Shown: piece after piece, positions 9,663-21,919 of the stretch
Position numbering within the stretch: position 1 is the stretch's first letter
How the letters are laid out: every line of letters begins with the position of its first letter
NCBI GenBank assembly: GCA_031472005.1
Contig: PZJY01000001.1
Coordinates: 2,790,001-2,854,000 of the forward strand
DNA: 64,000 nt
Direction: 5' to 3'
Source of the DNA: Tetracladium setigerum
Lineage: Eukaryota; Ascomycota; Leotiomycetes; Helotiales
Program-made: the position numbers and the translations under genes
Notes under the pieces: generated by a model
What the model was told of the DNA's origin: nothing
Seen by the model: only the letters and a program-made list of their open reading frames with translations
Database searches by the model: none

Positions 9663-12281
9663 TCACCGAATTGTTACTTGTTTCTGGCCCCCTTTATTCT
9701 CAATCCAATTATCGATACAAACGCCTACAATCCTGTACTGCCCGATCACATTATTTCTACAAAGGAACAAATTCCCTGACCCGGGAATATCTTTATATCC
9801 AGATTCTTCAGACGAATCCTGAATCCGACGCGTAAAATCCACGTATCCATAATCGCGCATTGAATCCGTCATCACGCTGTGAGTGAAATCTTCACGCACA
9901 AGCGCGCGGCCACGAGGTGGGCGAAGCTTGGTCACCACTGGCTTGTGGTTCTTCGTGCTGCGGCAGCTGGAGGCGTAGGATTTGTGAAAGTCAATGTCGC
10001 CGCCGGTAGCAACGAGGTTGAAAGCTTTTCCTACGTCACCAACATTTACAAGACCAAGACCATCGCTGAGAGCGATGCGGTCTTCGGGGTCGAGGGTGGC
10101 CGATTTACCACCAAGAGAGCTGTTTTCTCTGTACATGAAGTGTCAGTACTCTCGGACTTACAAGGAGAGCCTCTCAAAATATCTCGTCTTCGTCATCCGG
10201 GCCAAGAAACTTCGTTAAATATGGTGGAGAGATCAAACTGGAGAGAATTCTTCAACTTACACTGCAGTTATAGCTTCAAAAATGAGCGAGAAAGGTGCCG
10301 TAACTGTACACCCGCAATTCACTCTGAGTTCGCACGAGATTTCCGAGGTTGTTTTGTTCTGTAGACGAGATCCGCAAGAGGTTATTGGAAGTTTGTAATT
10401 CATTGACCTGTTGTGTACTCGAAAGAGAGAGGCATTCAACTCCCCCCAACCAGTCCCTGAAACACTGCGATCGATCCATCCAGTTGGCTTAGCATTCGGA
10501 TCTGTAGTCTTCCAATGCGGTTGAAGTTTTTTGAGTAACCTTCTTCTGTACCCAGCCACATCATAGCCTGGATCGATGAGACTTCCTAGTATCGTCGCGC
10601 ACTGTACCAGAATCCTTCCTGTTTCGTCTCCCGCTACATTGTGAACTTGATCTAGAAGGGGTATGGGCTCGCTGCTAAAAACGCCAGTACTGACTTTCTT
10701 GCCGGCATTGCAACCTCTGAAGGTGAACTGCCATCCTCTGCTGCTGTCTTGGCGAAGGAGGATCTTCATGTAGTTTTTGGGACTTCCCACAATGCCCGTT
10801 GTCGCCACTGCTTTCGCAAGTCCTTTAGGCTTTAATCGTCCCAGGTGGATCACTCCTGCAAAAATATCGGTGGTCAAAAGGTTCTTGTGGTTCGAAACCA
10901 AAGGGATCCATTCCAACTCCCCTCTCTCACCACTACTGATCGCGAGTTTTGTCCATGCATTTTCCGTCTTGGTCGAGAGTTGTTTGAAGAAGGTGAAAGA
11001 AAGCTTCTCGATATCATCTCCCACGAATTCCTTGAGTATTTCATCGGGAGTGAAAAGTCCAGAAAAGATACCGAGAAGTCCTCGGAACAGATCTTTTCTC
11101 TGGAAACATGATCTGGGTCTCATAGAAATGGCGGAGAAAATGTTGCTTATACCCTTGTGATTCTCATACCACCACGATGGACCCCCATTAATTATGTCCA
11201 ACCTCGCGCTGTTGATTCCCTTGACTTGTGTTTGCAGGATATTCAAATCCACACAATCCTCGTCGATGATGTTCAAGATTGCATTGACGGATGCCGTTTT
11301 CAGGATTCTGGTCGCGTCAATCCAGTCATGGAGCTTGAATGCCTTGTCCTTGGCTTCTGTTGCCAGATCCATCCAAGTATCTAGCTCCCCCAGGCAAGAA
11401 ACATGGTCCTTGTTCATGCCATACATCGTTATGTTTTTTCCAAGGAGCATCTCCTGAAATGTCCAAACTCGTGTAAAGTATTTGTTATCGAACAGAGATC
11501 TGACTTGATTGACGCATGTTGAGTAGCAGTTCAGTACTCCATATCGATTGCAGCGGATCTGACGACGTTGCGATCAAGACGGAACGCCCAATCCGCTTCT
11601 CCCACGAAGCAAGCTTTTTGGTGAGATTTCTGGAGAGTTTGGCCTCTGATGTTACGGCTGCTCCAACCATGTGGGAAAGTACGTGATCGATGAACTTGAG
11701 ATTGTCTACAATTGTTTGAGGATTCCAGACCACATTCATTTCCATCAAGATGTAACATTTCCGTGCACTTTTATACTGCAAAATGGTTGAGGTGTTAGCA
11801 TTCGTTTCTTACTTTACCATGTGGTATAGACTTCTAGTATCTCCAGAACTCTTCTCAATCACTTACATATTGATACATCTTTAGCACCTCAACTGCCATC
11901 TCGGTCTCATCATCCTGATCTAAGCACACACAATCAACCCATAGATACTGGATATTTGCCACAACCATCAGCCTCTTGATATCCTCGAGCTTCTGGGGAG
12001 CTATAATCAAGTCCCATGATACGCCTGGGATGTCGGATTTGTATTTCGGTATCGTTGGACCCCATGTATATGTGATTATATCGAATTCCCTCACTCCTTG
12101 CTCTATAGGATTGATGACTTGAAAGTTGCCATTGACGAGGCTGAGAAGTCGCCGGGGGAGTGGCGGCGATGCTGCCATGTTCGTTCTCAATGTAAACTGT
12201 CTGCAGAGAGATTAGTACAGTTTCAACTCGTCCCTTCGGAATTAAGAGCATGCTAACGTGTTTTTTGGGATGAATAGTCAT
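9663..12281 (-). CDS. HET-domain (heterokaryon incompatibility-like) protein, interrupted by two frameshifts
   Basis: HET proteins act in non-self recognition in filamentous fungi; the partner here is unknown. Exons: 12258-12281, 11867-12196, 10261-11775, 9663-10128. The HET domain begins REFDIITYTWG, continues QYLWVDCVCLDQDDE and ends KYFTRVWTFQEMLLG. The C-terminal half contains GGPSWWYENHKGISN, DETGRILVQCATILGS and KSYASSCRST. Exon 3 changes frame twice: near 11593-11594 (GG where GGG would keep frame) and near 11539-11540 (again GG). As written, translation stops at 11485 within the HET domain. Adding one base at each site makes every exon phase close (about 778 residues), and no other in-frame stop is present. 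It is therefore either a recent pseudogene or an intact gene with assembly errors. The first exon (MTIHPKKH) is the least certain part. Confidence 0.82.
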
Positions 12282-12814
12282 TAGAGAAGGAGGAAAGCCT
12301 TCCCAACCTTCATGATAAGAGCATGTTGATCGGTTTAATGTTTCCCCTCCATTAGACGGCTGGAGACCTGGGATTGGCGCCACAGCGCGTAAGAATGCAG
12401 GGGGCGGCTCGGCACGTCGTCTTTCATTGAGACACTTCAAATATGGTTAAATTTAGCCGGAGGAAAGGTACTTGGCTGAGCCCTAGGGAATTGGGTAGGG
12501 TCCAGAAAGGCGGAAGGTGCGAAGATGGTAAGAGGCATGACCAGAGCCAGATTTGAGATCGGAAATCGGCTGAAAGAAAGGAAAATGAATGGAACGTGTT
12601 TGCCATTGTTTCCTTGTCGTTTTATTCGGTCTCGTACTCTAAGAGCTAGATATCTAGTGGTCGGTGGGTGTAGGAGAGAGGGTGGGGTCAGGCGGACAAC
12701 TTGTAGAATAACCTTACTCCGTACAGTAACCCCTTGGCTGGATAGAGAGATTTTATTGGAATGATCTGACTGAGTTGGATACACTTGAAATCCCATACCG
12801 GACAAGCGCAATTT
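12282..12814. other. intergenic
   Basis: No supported gene. It contains one copy of the 14-mer TACTCCGTACAGTA at 12715-12728, whose exact reverse complement recurs at 16823-16836. Confidence 0.5.
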
Positions 12815-13648
12815 TCAGGACAGGATGCCAGCCCATCTTCCACTGTCTTCTACGAGTATCTCATCAACGAATTGATCAAACAACCTAAATCTCAGAACCG
12901 GAACATTCCAACTCGCAAATCTCGTCTTCGTTACCTTCACAGCGTCTTCAATTCTCGTCTTCTCATCTATCAAATCCCACCTACGCATGAAACTAAAGCT
13001 ATCCAAATCAAGCTCTCCGTCGACCTCGGGAGGAAATATTAAATTCTCCTTGAAGCTAGGTGCGATTATGCTGATTTTCAAAATCAACGTTAGAGTTTGC
13101 AAATTCTTGAAGACACTCAAAAAATCTGCAGATATCTTCGGGTAGAAGTACGTGCTATCTGTGATGAGAGATAAAGAGCGAATTTGATAGCTGGACATTT
13201 GAAAAAAGCGGCCTTTGAGATCTTCATAGCATGACCCAGTCAGTATACATTTCCCAAATTTCGCAAGTAGATAGAGTGAGGCAAGTTTACCATTCATATC
13301 AAGTAGCAATACATCATCAGAGAAAGAAAAAAATACAACCCCATATTCTCTTCGGAGGCTGTAGTAGGAATAAACACGATGACCATTTCTTTGGGCCACC
13401 TTGTCGTCAACGACCAGAAACTCATTTCTGGATTCTTGACAAACATGAAGAACGGCTGGTACTGGTCGCCTCGGAGGATTCAAGAGGTGATTCGATCGGA
13501 CATTTGAGGCTACCCTACTTCCTCCAACAAATGCAGGGGTGAGATGGTTTCGTTCGATGAGGAGATATGGGGGTGGGAGAGCCTCGATCCATATTTTGAC
13601 CCTCAATTCGGGAGGAAGTTGGTTGAAAAGAGGGAACGTTGCTGTCAT
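12815..13648 (-). CDS. 2EXR domain protein
   Basis: Single-exon protein of 277 residues of the fungal 2EXR family, named for a two-part EXR motif in lineage-specific ascomycete proteins of unknown function. The signature opens the protein: FPLFNQLPPELRVKIWIEAL (about residues 5-24), followed by PAVLHVCQESRNEF, the usual second half, and VVFFSFSDDVLLLDM. The rest is Phe/Leu-rich with EDLKGRFFQMSSYQIRSLSL, resembling the neutral C-terminal part of the family. The start at 13648 was chosen because family members begin just before the EXR motif; an upstream in-frame ATG at 13729 would add 27 residues. It lies next to the HET gene, another accessory family. Confidence 0.85.
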   Translation of the reverse strand: MTATFPLFNQLPPELRVKIWIEALPPPYLLIERNHLTPAFVGGSRVASNVRSNHLLNPPRRPVPAVLHVCQESRNEFLVVDDKVAQRNGHRVYSYYSLRREYGVVFFSFSDDVLLLDMNGKLASLYLLAKFGKCILTGSCYEDLKGRFFQMSSYQIRSLSLITDSTYFYPKISADFLSVFKNLQTLTLILKISIIAPSFKENLIFPPEVDGELDLDSFSFMRRWDLIDEKTRIEDAVKVTKTRFASWNVPVLRFRLFDQFVDEILVEDSGRWAGILS

Positions 13649-14968
13649 GTTGACCTCGTATGGTTTACAATAAGTGGAAGAATATCTTGGAATAAGTATG
13701 AAAAGGGATGAAGCATAGTCTGTACACATGCGACCTGACAAGTAGGTGTATATTAGTCTACCAAGGACAAGGCCAGAGTTTTTAGGTTGCCAGCCAATAT
13801 GCTTAGTAAGCTATGAACAACCCTCCAATGTTTGGCGAAGAAAACATCTCGCTTAAATTTGGGCGTCCTTTCCATAGATTGACTGCAACTTGGGTATTGA
13901 ATAACAATTTCAAATTGAGATATCAAGAGAAATAGAAGACATCCGAGAATTCTATGAAATTTTATAAAAGGTACAATATTCCGACATGTGCGGTGCTATT
14001 GCAAGAACCGGAAACCCTTCCAGAAGCACAAAATTAAGCCAAGTTTGACCCTGCTAGAGAAGTATTACTCGAGGGAAAGTACAGTTCTTAATCAGATACA
14101 TCCTAAAGAGGCGATACAAAGCACACAGCTGATTATTGAGACGATTGGAATTGAGCAGATCTGAGAGCAGGATCTTGGAAGAGTACTTGGCTCATCAATA
14201 CCCCTGATTCAACCTCCCTCATATAACCTCCAGCGTGGGCCTGTTGTTGAATCTGATACTCCACGTGTCAATCTACTCGGCAAAATGAGCCATGCTCTTA
14301 TTTTTTTCGTGCCAGTGCCAACAATTGAACAGACTTTTCGTTTTAGTAGAAGATCGCACTTCTTCTCTATTTCTTGTGACCTGTCGAGTATGAGTTCGTT
14401 CGCTTTTTCCCAACAGACTTACTTATTCCGTAACTCCCCAAATAATGACGAGAAAGGTTAGCCTTCGAGCAGGTCACAATCAAGCATAACCACAATCAGA
14501 TCACCTTTCTTCTATGAAGATATTATCATGGTCGATCTATAATGTTGATGTCAGCGTTGACGAAGCGAAGATGTCAGGACTGGAAGGACCTGAATCCTTG
14601 GCGAATCTTGGCTTGTTGCGGGGTTCCTTCCCTCGTTTCATTGAGAAAGTATAAGAGGAATAAGTATATCCTCACCTCTTTCTCATTCCCACAAAAGAAA
14701 ATCCGTTTGATTTAGGCTCTTCGGATCGTTGAATCCTCGTTGTCTCTCCATTTGCATTGCTGCCCAAACAAATCACGGGACTCTGCATATCCCGGCTGCA
14801 CATGCAAGGGAATTCACAACCTCATTGGCAACTTGACAAAAGCGACCACGCAATTGTGCATCGCATATCACCACCATTTCCACCAACATCCACCTCTCTC
14901 CTTCCTTCCTCCTGATATACAATCCCACAAGAAAATGCAAACTCGATAATCCTCACCTACCGCTTCAA
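13649..14968. other. intergenic, 1.3 kb
   Basis: No supported gene, RNA or repeat. Low density of open frames on both strands. Confidence 0.5.
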
Positions 14969-15685
14969 ATGGCTACCGCGACCGATCTCCATTACATCAC
15001 AATCTTTCTTCTCCTCACCGCCGTTCTCGCCTCCGTCTTCGTCATCGTCCAGATCGCCATCACTTATACAACCGCCTACATTGCCGCGCCCAACGAGATC
15101 CTGACCTTCGTCGATGCGGTAGACTTCTCAATTCAGGAAAACGAGTCCTATGATAAAGATGTGGGCAAAGTGCAGCGGCTAGAGGATAAGCTCCGGCTAG
15201 GGAAACTGTTGAGAGAGATTCAGAAATGTGGCGACGACTTGAGGGAGGACTTGAACGGCCTGTTGATCGACGAGAGCGCGACGCGGATGCGTTCGTCGAC
15301 GAGGATATTCTGGGCGGCGAAGAAGGGGAGGTTGGAGGAAAGAGTGAGGAGGCTGGATATGCTGCGGATGCGCTTTCTCGTCGTTTACATGGGACTAGTA
15401 GCGGCAAAGACGAGCGAGCACAATACACCGGCAAGGGATCCGGAGAAACAGCAGCGTAATTGGACTACGCCGACACGACCGAGTATACAACACGCGTTGA
15501 CGGAGGGAATCGTGAGGAATCCTCCGCCGTTGAGACGCTTGACGACACAAGCGATGGGACACAATGAGCATGCGGGAACAGTTCAGAAGCTGGGATGGTT
15601 AGGAGTTGTCGCGGAGCTGCAAAACAGCCCTAGAATGCATAAGAGGCATGCCAGTATTGAGAATGCACTGGCGAGTCCAACATAG
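14969..15685 (+). CDS. Hypothetical single-pass membrane protein
   Basis: Uninterrupted frame of 238 residues; I do not recognise a family. The N-terminus has one strong hydrophobic segment (about residues 8-35, ITIFLLLTAVLASVFVIVQ), fitting a signal anchor or transmembrane helix. Residues about 50-130 are highly charged and leucine-spaced (VQRLEDKLRLGKLLREIQK, RLEERVRRLDMLRMRF) and look helical or coiled-coil. The tail is basic and disordered. The open frame is longer than chance nearby frames and its composition is protein-like, but no splice site or homology confirms it. Confidence 0.6.
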   Translation: MATATDLHYITIFLLLTAVLASVFVIVQIAITYTTAYIAAPNEILTFVDAVDFSIQENESYDKDVGKVQRLEDKLRLGKLLREIQKCGDDLREDLNGLLIDESATRMRSSTRIFWAAKKGRLEERVRRLDMLRMRFLVVYMGLVAAKTSEHNTPARDPEKQQRNWTTPTRPSIQHALTEGIVRNPPPLRRLTTQAMGHNEHAGTVQKLGWLGVVAELQNSPRMHKRHASIENALASPT

Positions 15686-17505
15686 ATGTGGCTACATTTA
15701 CCGCCATTTGGTGGCGCTCGCTCTCGCGAAGACTTACCGCTCTCACCAAATCGGAACAACCTCTAAGAGCTTGTATAAAGTACCTATCAAGATCAGAAAA
15801 GGCATGCCAATTCGGAATCGGATCCTGGATTAGGTTTCTGTCGCTGTTAAAGAGCAACGGCTTCCGTGTCCTTTAGACATCATTTACATACATCACCACC
15901 AACCACCCTCGCCCCCCAAACACCACATCACCTTCACAACAACTTTATCTATCCTTTCCTATGTCCACCACCACGCCAGTATTATCGGACCGTTAGATTC
16001 ACTCACGAGCATTTACGAAGATTTATGATTACATTCAAATTTACAATCCTCCCGCCTCCCACAACCAACAACTTTCACACGATCACTCGGATTTCAACAC
16101 GGAGCTGATACCGGGACAGCATGATGCCTGCCATTAGACGACAGCAAGAACAACACTCTTCATACACGACAAGCATACGGTAATGACCACGAACAGATCT
16201 TCTGCAACACATAAGACTTAAGATGAGATTGATGATGAACCCTCACGTTTTCTTTCATACGGGTATGATGAATGATTATTTTGACGAGAACCATTTTGGG
16301 GAGAGTTTCTGTTGTTTTTTTGGAATTTGAAGATACCCACCGTTTGGCTGTACGAAATACTTTGCAAATTTTAGATGCGGGAGTTTTATCAGTCAGTTGG
16401 TTACTTTAACACACTCAATTGCAATATTGAGAATCTCATCAAAAAGTTCAACCTGTTGGTCCTTCATGTAATTTTTGCGTGTGAGAAATACCCATCCATC
16501 CCCCATCAATGATCTATGACAGCTTCTTATTGCATAACTCGCTCAGGACACATTTGAATCTGTGACAGTAGGTAAGAAGAGGAGCGTGTTTTGAGATTAC
16601 CGATCCTATAATCTTTCCCCCAACTAAGAAATTGTCAAAATTCAACAAATCCACTTCCCCGAGAGAATTCAAATGAAATCCAGCCTCCTCCAGCCTCCAG
16701 CCTCCAGCAACTCAACCCCATCCCCATCCCCATCATATTCTCATTTAAAGTTCTTCTCTTCTTGTCTTGTATCCTCAACTGACAGCTTAGCGTGAAACGT
16801 GCAGCGTGCAAAGTGCAGACTGTACTGTACGGAGTATAATAATTGTACACGATGCTGTTTCATCTGAAAGAAGAAGAAGCGGTCTCACTGAACCCTTGGT
16901 TTTACACCCTGATTCACTTGAATTTAATTTTTTTTAAAAAAACCTATCACATTATTTATGGCAGCCAAGAAAAATGAGGCATAGATCTTTCACAATTTCA
17001 CACACACAGTTACACACACAAGGAGTTTGAAATGTTCATGTCTTCATAAATTCGAATTATCTCTTTTCGTCCTCCTTCCTCCCCTCCGACGACCGCATTC
17101 ATAATAAAGAAGACAACAGGCAGCCGAAGGATTCTTAACTCTCTTGCAGTAGTGCCATGAAGAAAAGAGAAGTGCTACTCATCTAATACAATCGAAATAT
17201 CTCCCCCCCCCCTGTACAAATAAATAGGACAACGATAGCAACGGGATAAACACGTAACCATGTGGTATTGAAAAACTTGAAATGGCGAGAAAAATAAAGG
17301 AAAAAATAAAGCATTCATCAAACGTGACATACGAACGTGAAGTCGGAGACAGGTAATGAGATGAGCGTAGAAAGCCAGTTGGATTTGCAATTCCAGCGAG
17401 GTAAATGTCCTTTAAAAAACAACGATGAATGATATATCCCCTCCTCCCAAAGACCATGAGAAAATAAAGCCAGGCAAAAAATGTACATGTTAAAAATAAG
17501 ATCGC
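15686..17505. other. intergenic, 1.8 kb between convergent genes
   Basis: No supported gene. Contains C/T-rich microsatellite-like DNA around 16681-16733 (CAGCCTC then CCCCAT units) and the 14-mer TACTGTACGGAGTA at 16823-16836. Long 3' UTRs from both sides are likely. Confidence 0.5.
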
Positions 17506-20500
17506 TCAGTGAACTTTCTTCCTTCCGAACATCCTGTGAAAGGTTCCTTCTTCCTTCTGGATGGTCGGTGTAAAGGTTTTTGGTTGCGTCTGTTGAGCGC
17601 TTGGTGGTGGTTCGCTATTGAAGAAATCCGCCAGATCGCTCGTTCGTGTCGAGTAGGAGGCCTCGCGTGGTTGATAGCTCTTTTGGGCAACGCGATTTCG
17701 TGCAGTATCAACTTGGGATACATAGTTGCTTCGAGTTGGTTCGTAGACGTTAGGAGTAGGTGTAGGTGTGGAGTATTGAGTGGATATTGGGGTATGCATT
17801 GGAACCCGTGGTGCATCACTCCTTGAGGTGGTAGCACGAGAATCAATGCCATTGGATTTCGGTTTTGCTGGAACAGGTGGTAAAGAGTCTTTTCGACTGA
17901 ACCGGGATCTGAAACTTGGAGCACTGGACTTCTTCTTGATCTTCTTGATCTCGACTGGATCAACAAAGATAGGGGTGACTGTTGATTCCTTGGGTGGTGG
18001 AACGTTTTTCAAAAAGTCGGCCAAGCTCTCTTCCCTGATCGGCTTGGACTTGGGTTTCGAGTACGCCTCGTAATCTTCCTCGTCCTCATCACTGGAATCG
18101 ATTGCATAAGGATCTTTGACCCGTCGAGTCTTTCGTTTGGGCATCACTGGTTCTTCGTCGAAGCTTGGTTGCTGCTGAACTGGCTTCCTCGATCCACTCA
18201 GCAAGGCGCTTTGCGAGTTGACTGAACTGTCAACGGAGGTTGCCTGGCTGTAGCGATCTGGTAATGTGGCATCAACAGCTTTACCACCAACTGCACCAAC
18301 CATCTGATCCGAATCCATTGTTGACCGGAAAGGAGCAACAGTTCGAGGGATTCTGTGAGTATCTTTCTCCAATTGTGGTCCAGATCTCACAAAATCGATC
18401 AAATCACTTATGCTATCACCGCGAGGAACAACAGGATCGCGAGCCTGTAGCCTACTTCGACCAGCTGATGATTCTGCGCGCCGGGAATGGTAGTCGTTTC
18501 CGGACGTTGTATTGAGCCGCTAGCGTTCCGTTGAGTTCCATTTGTACCTCGGTGTTGTTGAAGCGGTCTTGGTGGCCCACCACTTCCATTAGCAGGGCCT
18601 GTACTACGAATAAACTCGGCAAAGTCGTTGACCGAATCACGGTCCACTCTTGGATCTCTAGGCTGGGGTGCATTCATTCGGGGCTTCGATCCTGCGTTTG
18701 AGCCAGCGCGGGACAGAGTTTTTGATAGTTTGGTATTTTTTGGTGCTTGCTCAATTGCTGTGGGATGCACTGGTTTGGTAAGAGAAGATGAATGTGATCG
18801 GCTTGTTGTTGGTCTTCGAGAATCGGAGCCAGTGGAGATGATTGTAGGGCCCATGGCATGTCGAGGGGAATCGGGTGACTAGTTATGGTTAGCAAAGTTT
18901 ACAGCTTGAAAGTGGAAACTAACCTCGATGTTGCGCATGTTCTGCGGGGTGAGAGTGTATTGAATGGTCTGATCACTGCGAATCAATTGTTCAAAGCTTT
19001 TCCCCTTATCTTCGGTTCTGTTGGCATCGTCGGAAGTGCGCATTGGGACCGGTTTATGGGAGTTGCTAGAAGAACTTGAGGCAGACGTGTGAGATCGTTG
19101 AATCTTGGAAAAAGGTTCCACCGTCTTGCGAAGGTCATCTGGTGCTGCCCTCGGAGGAGATGTTCTTGGTGGCGAGTTTCTATTGGCAGAATGACCACGA
19201 GCTGCGCGGTGTTGGCTGTGAGTTTGTGGTAATACAGGCGTGGATACTGATGGCGAATGTCCGTAAGCGCCATGCTCAGAGATTCCACGAGAAAAGTTGC
19301 TCGGAGCGACGGAGCTCGCTTCGTCAGAGGTATCAACTGCACCTTCGATCATCTCTCGTAGGGGGGTGAGGGGCGGTGCGCCGTGTTCTGAACTCATTCC
19401 CCTGGATTGTGCAAGATTTGGCCTTGGTATCGATGGTATAGTAAAGTCTTCAACAGGGTGACTGCTGAGACCACGTGAATTTCGAGGTGGAGGATTTGAC
19501 AAGGTGAATGGCAGAGGCTTCTGAGGTTGGAACTTCTCGACAGGTGGCGCAGATGGAGTTGGCTCAACATCAACACCTTGCATTGCTCCAGCAATATCGG
19601 CAGCATCTGGCGTTATGGTGGACTGGTAGTTGACTTCCTTCTCTTCGTCGATTACATCTTCCAAGCTATTCCTGAGTGGTCTAGTGCTAAGAGCAGAATT
19701 GTTGCGGGAGATTGGACTGCCATTTCGACCACGAGATATCGGACTGCCGCCCCTGGGAATTTGCTCCAGGGGAGAATGTAGGCTGTTTGATCGTGACAGG
19801 CCAGGTCGTCCATTGAGGGCATCCAAGGCATCAGTAGATCCAGTTCGCGAGCGGGTAGGCGAGGCAACATCAATGAGACGTAGAGAATGGTTGCTAGAAG
19901 AGCGTAGACTATTGGCAGTCTCGTCTGGGGATCTCCGACCACCGATAGAGACTCTCGAAGAAGTCATTATTTGAGGCACCTCGGCTTCCTCGATGTCCTC
20001 GTCAACAAGATCCGTTTGTGGAGCTTCGCCCTTGACAGCAGCAACGATTCCAACGATAGCAGCGCCTCCGATGGCAACTGCGCCAGCGACAATATCAGAA
20101 ACTCCGGTATGATCTTCCATGTCTGGCTGTTCAACCTCGGGCTCGTGAACCTCTCTCGTTTGCTCAACTTCCTTCTCAGCACTATCCGGAGTCTCGTGTT
20201 TGATTTCTCTGTATTCCTCGTCGTCTTCTGGGATTTCAATTTCCGGCTCGTGACTCTCTGGTTCAATTTTTGCTTCCTCGGCATGACTGAGATTTTGTGC
20301 ATTCATTTGATGCTTGAAGTTGAAACGAGCAGTTAATGGAGAAGGCATCGAATTTGAGCGGGTCCTTGATTTCTGGGTTGGGAAAGGTGTATAAATTCTG
20401 TTCGAAGATTCCAAACCCTCATTATCAAAGAAAACCAGGCTCTTCGGCCGTATCGAAGGGGCGAAATCCTCGTCGTCGCTTTCAGCCCCATCGTCTTCAT

Positions 20501-21919
20501 CGTCGCTCTGAGCTGCGAGTCCTGGTATCTCAATCTCTCGAATATCGTCCGTGGATGCTGGAATAGGAATGCTGGCAGCAAGCTCGAATTCAGCTAAAAC
20601 TGCCGCCAATGAAGGTCTCCTCTCTTCGGTAATACCCTCTTGGGTGGCGCTGGTCGGTGTTTGAAGCGAATCTCTGGAGAACGACCTGGATATCGATGCA
20701 GTAGGTGAGCGGACCCTCTTCTTCCATCCTCTCCAAAGTCTTCCTATAGTCCTATCCATAGCCACACGCTCCATATCAAACTCCTCAACCACAACACGGT
20801 CCGCGATGTCGCCGTGAGAACTGACTCCCTCCTTTTCATCCTTTTCGAGCTTGGCTCTCAATCTGTTGTAGGCGGATTGACCTGCGACCACAAGGATCTG
20901 TTCTCCCATATACTCTAGAATGGAGGTAAGGAATATCGCCACTGCGGGTGAAACAACGCCGGGCGCGAATTGACTGGAGCCTGTGGCTTCAAGTTGCTCC
21001 TGCTCGGTGTAGTAATCCTCATCTTCCTCCTCCATATCACCAAGTGACGAATAAACCATGCATCGTAATCTTGTGCGTTTCCACACAAGTTCCAGATCCC
21101 AACTGTCCCTTGTTTCTGTGCCATTGGAGAATGCGAGCATGTCATCGTCCTCTCCACCACCGAGGTATTCGTGAAGTTCTTGATCGGCTCCGTGAATCGC
21201 ATGTTTCGCAAGTTTTGTCTTCAACACTTCGCTCACAGCAGGGCGAAGGGTCTTGAGAGATGTAGATTGGGAGACTGCGAGGAAGCTGAATAGAAGATGG
21301 TCCAGGAAGCGGTTCACAAGCTTGAGCGCTGCCGGCGCGACCAAGGCAGTCTCTCCCGATGGCTCAATGCCATGTTGATCAAACCAGGTGTCTGCCCGAC
21401 TGTCGTGATCGTTCGTAACTATTTGTGAAGCCGCAGATGGAGCAATGAAGCCGGCTTCAGGCGTGACGGTCAGCGGTGGGGAGAGAAGCCCGCCATAACC
21501 TGTAGTCGATGTTCTGTCGCTAGAGATACTGGGAGATCGTCCGTGTCGAGCTGGTGATTTGGCTGGCAATGCCAGTTCGAGAGGAGGCATGGCGAATTGT
21601 GAAAGGTACCACTTCCCACTGTCCTTCAATATCAAATCCTCAACCACTTCATATGTGCTCAATCCCGTGGGTTCAATCCGGTTTCGTCGGTCTCGGAGAA
21701 TGTTTCGATGTCAAGATTCAGGACTAGCTGGAGATGATAATTAGCAACAGGTCGCTCGACGATATGCCAGACAGATATGTGTGCGAATTAAATTGTTGAG
21801 AAGAGCGGAGCGATGGACAGTAGTCGCTGCTGTCAGTCAGAAGTAACGGTTTGATGGCAATAGGTACCCTGGCAATCTATCTGTCTGCACCACTTGAACT
21901 TCTGCATACAGACTTCCAT
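17506..21919 (-). CDS. Large Ser-rich conserved ascomycete protein with repeated DF-x-R/K-type motif; one frameshift
   Basis: About 1,400 residues. Proposed exons: 21868-21919 (tentative start), 18924-21691, 17506-18878. The 45-nt intron 18879-18923 is clear. The N-terminal third (from IEPTGLSTYEVVEDLILKDS) holds a conserved helical region: ALVAPAALKLVNRFLDHLLF, then WKRTRLRCMVYSSLGDM, SPAVAIFLTSILEYMGEQIL and MDRTIGRLWRGWKKRVRSP. The rest is Ser/Pro/acidic and disordered, with a short Ala/Gly/Ile-rich stretch (SDIVAGAVAIGGAAIVGIVA). Four copies of a short motif lie in the C-terminal part. Reading frame shifts by one base near 18512 (TCAAT where TCAAAT would keep frame); without this the protein stops at 18408. 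I recall similar proteins labelled 'Flo11 domain', but that label is not informative. Function unknown; no membrane or signal segment is evident. Confidence 0.72.

Noticed and set aside
18490..18545. A tiny intron (about 23-28 nt) to explain the frame change in the Ser-rich gene
   Set aside because: Far shorter than any other intron in the window; a one-base homopolymer loss is simpler.
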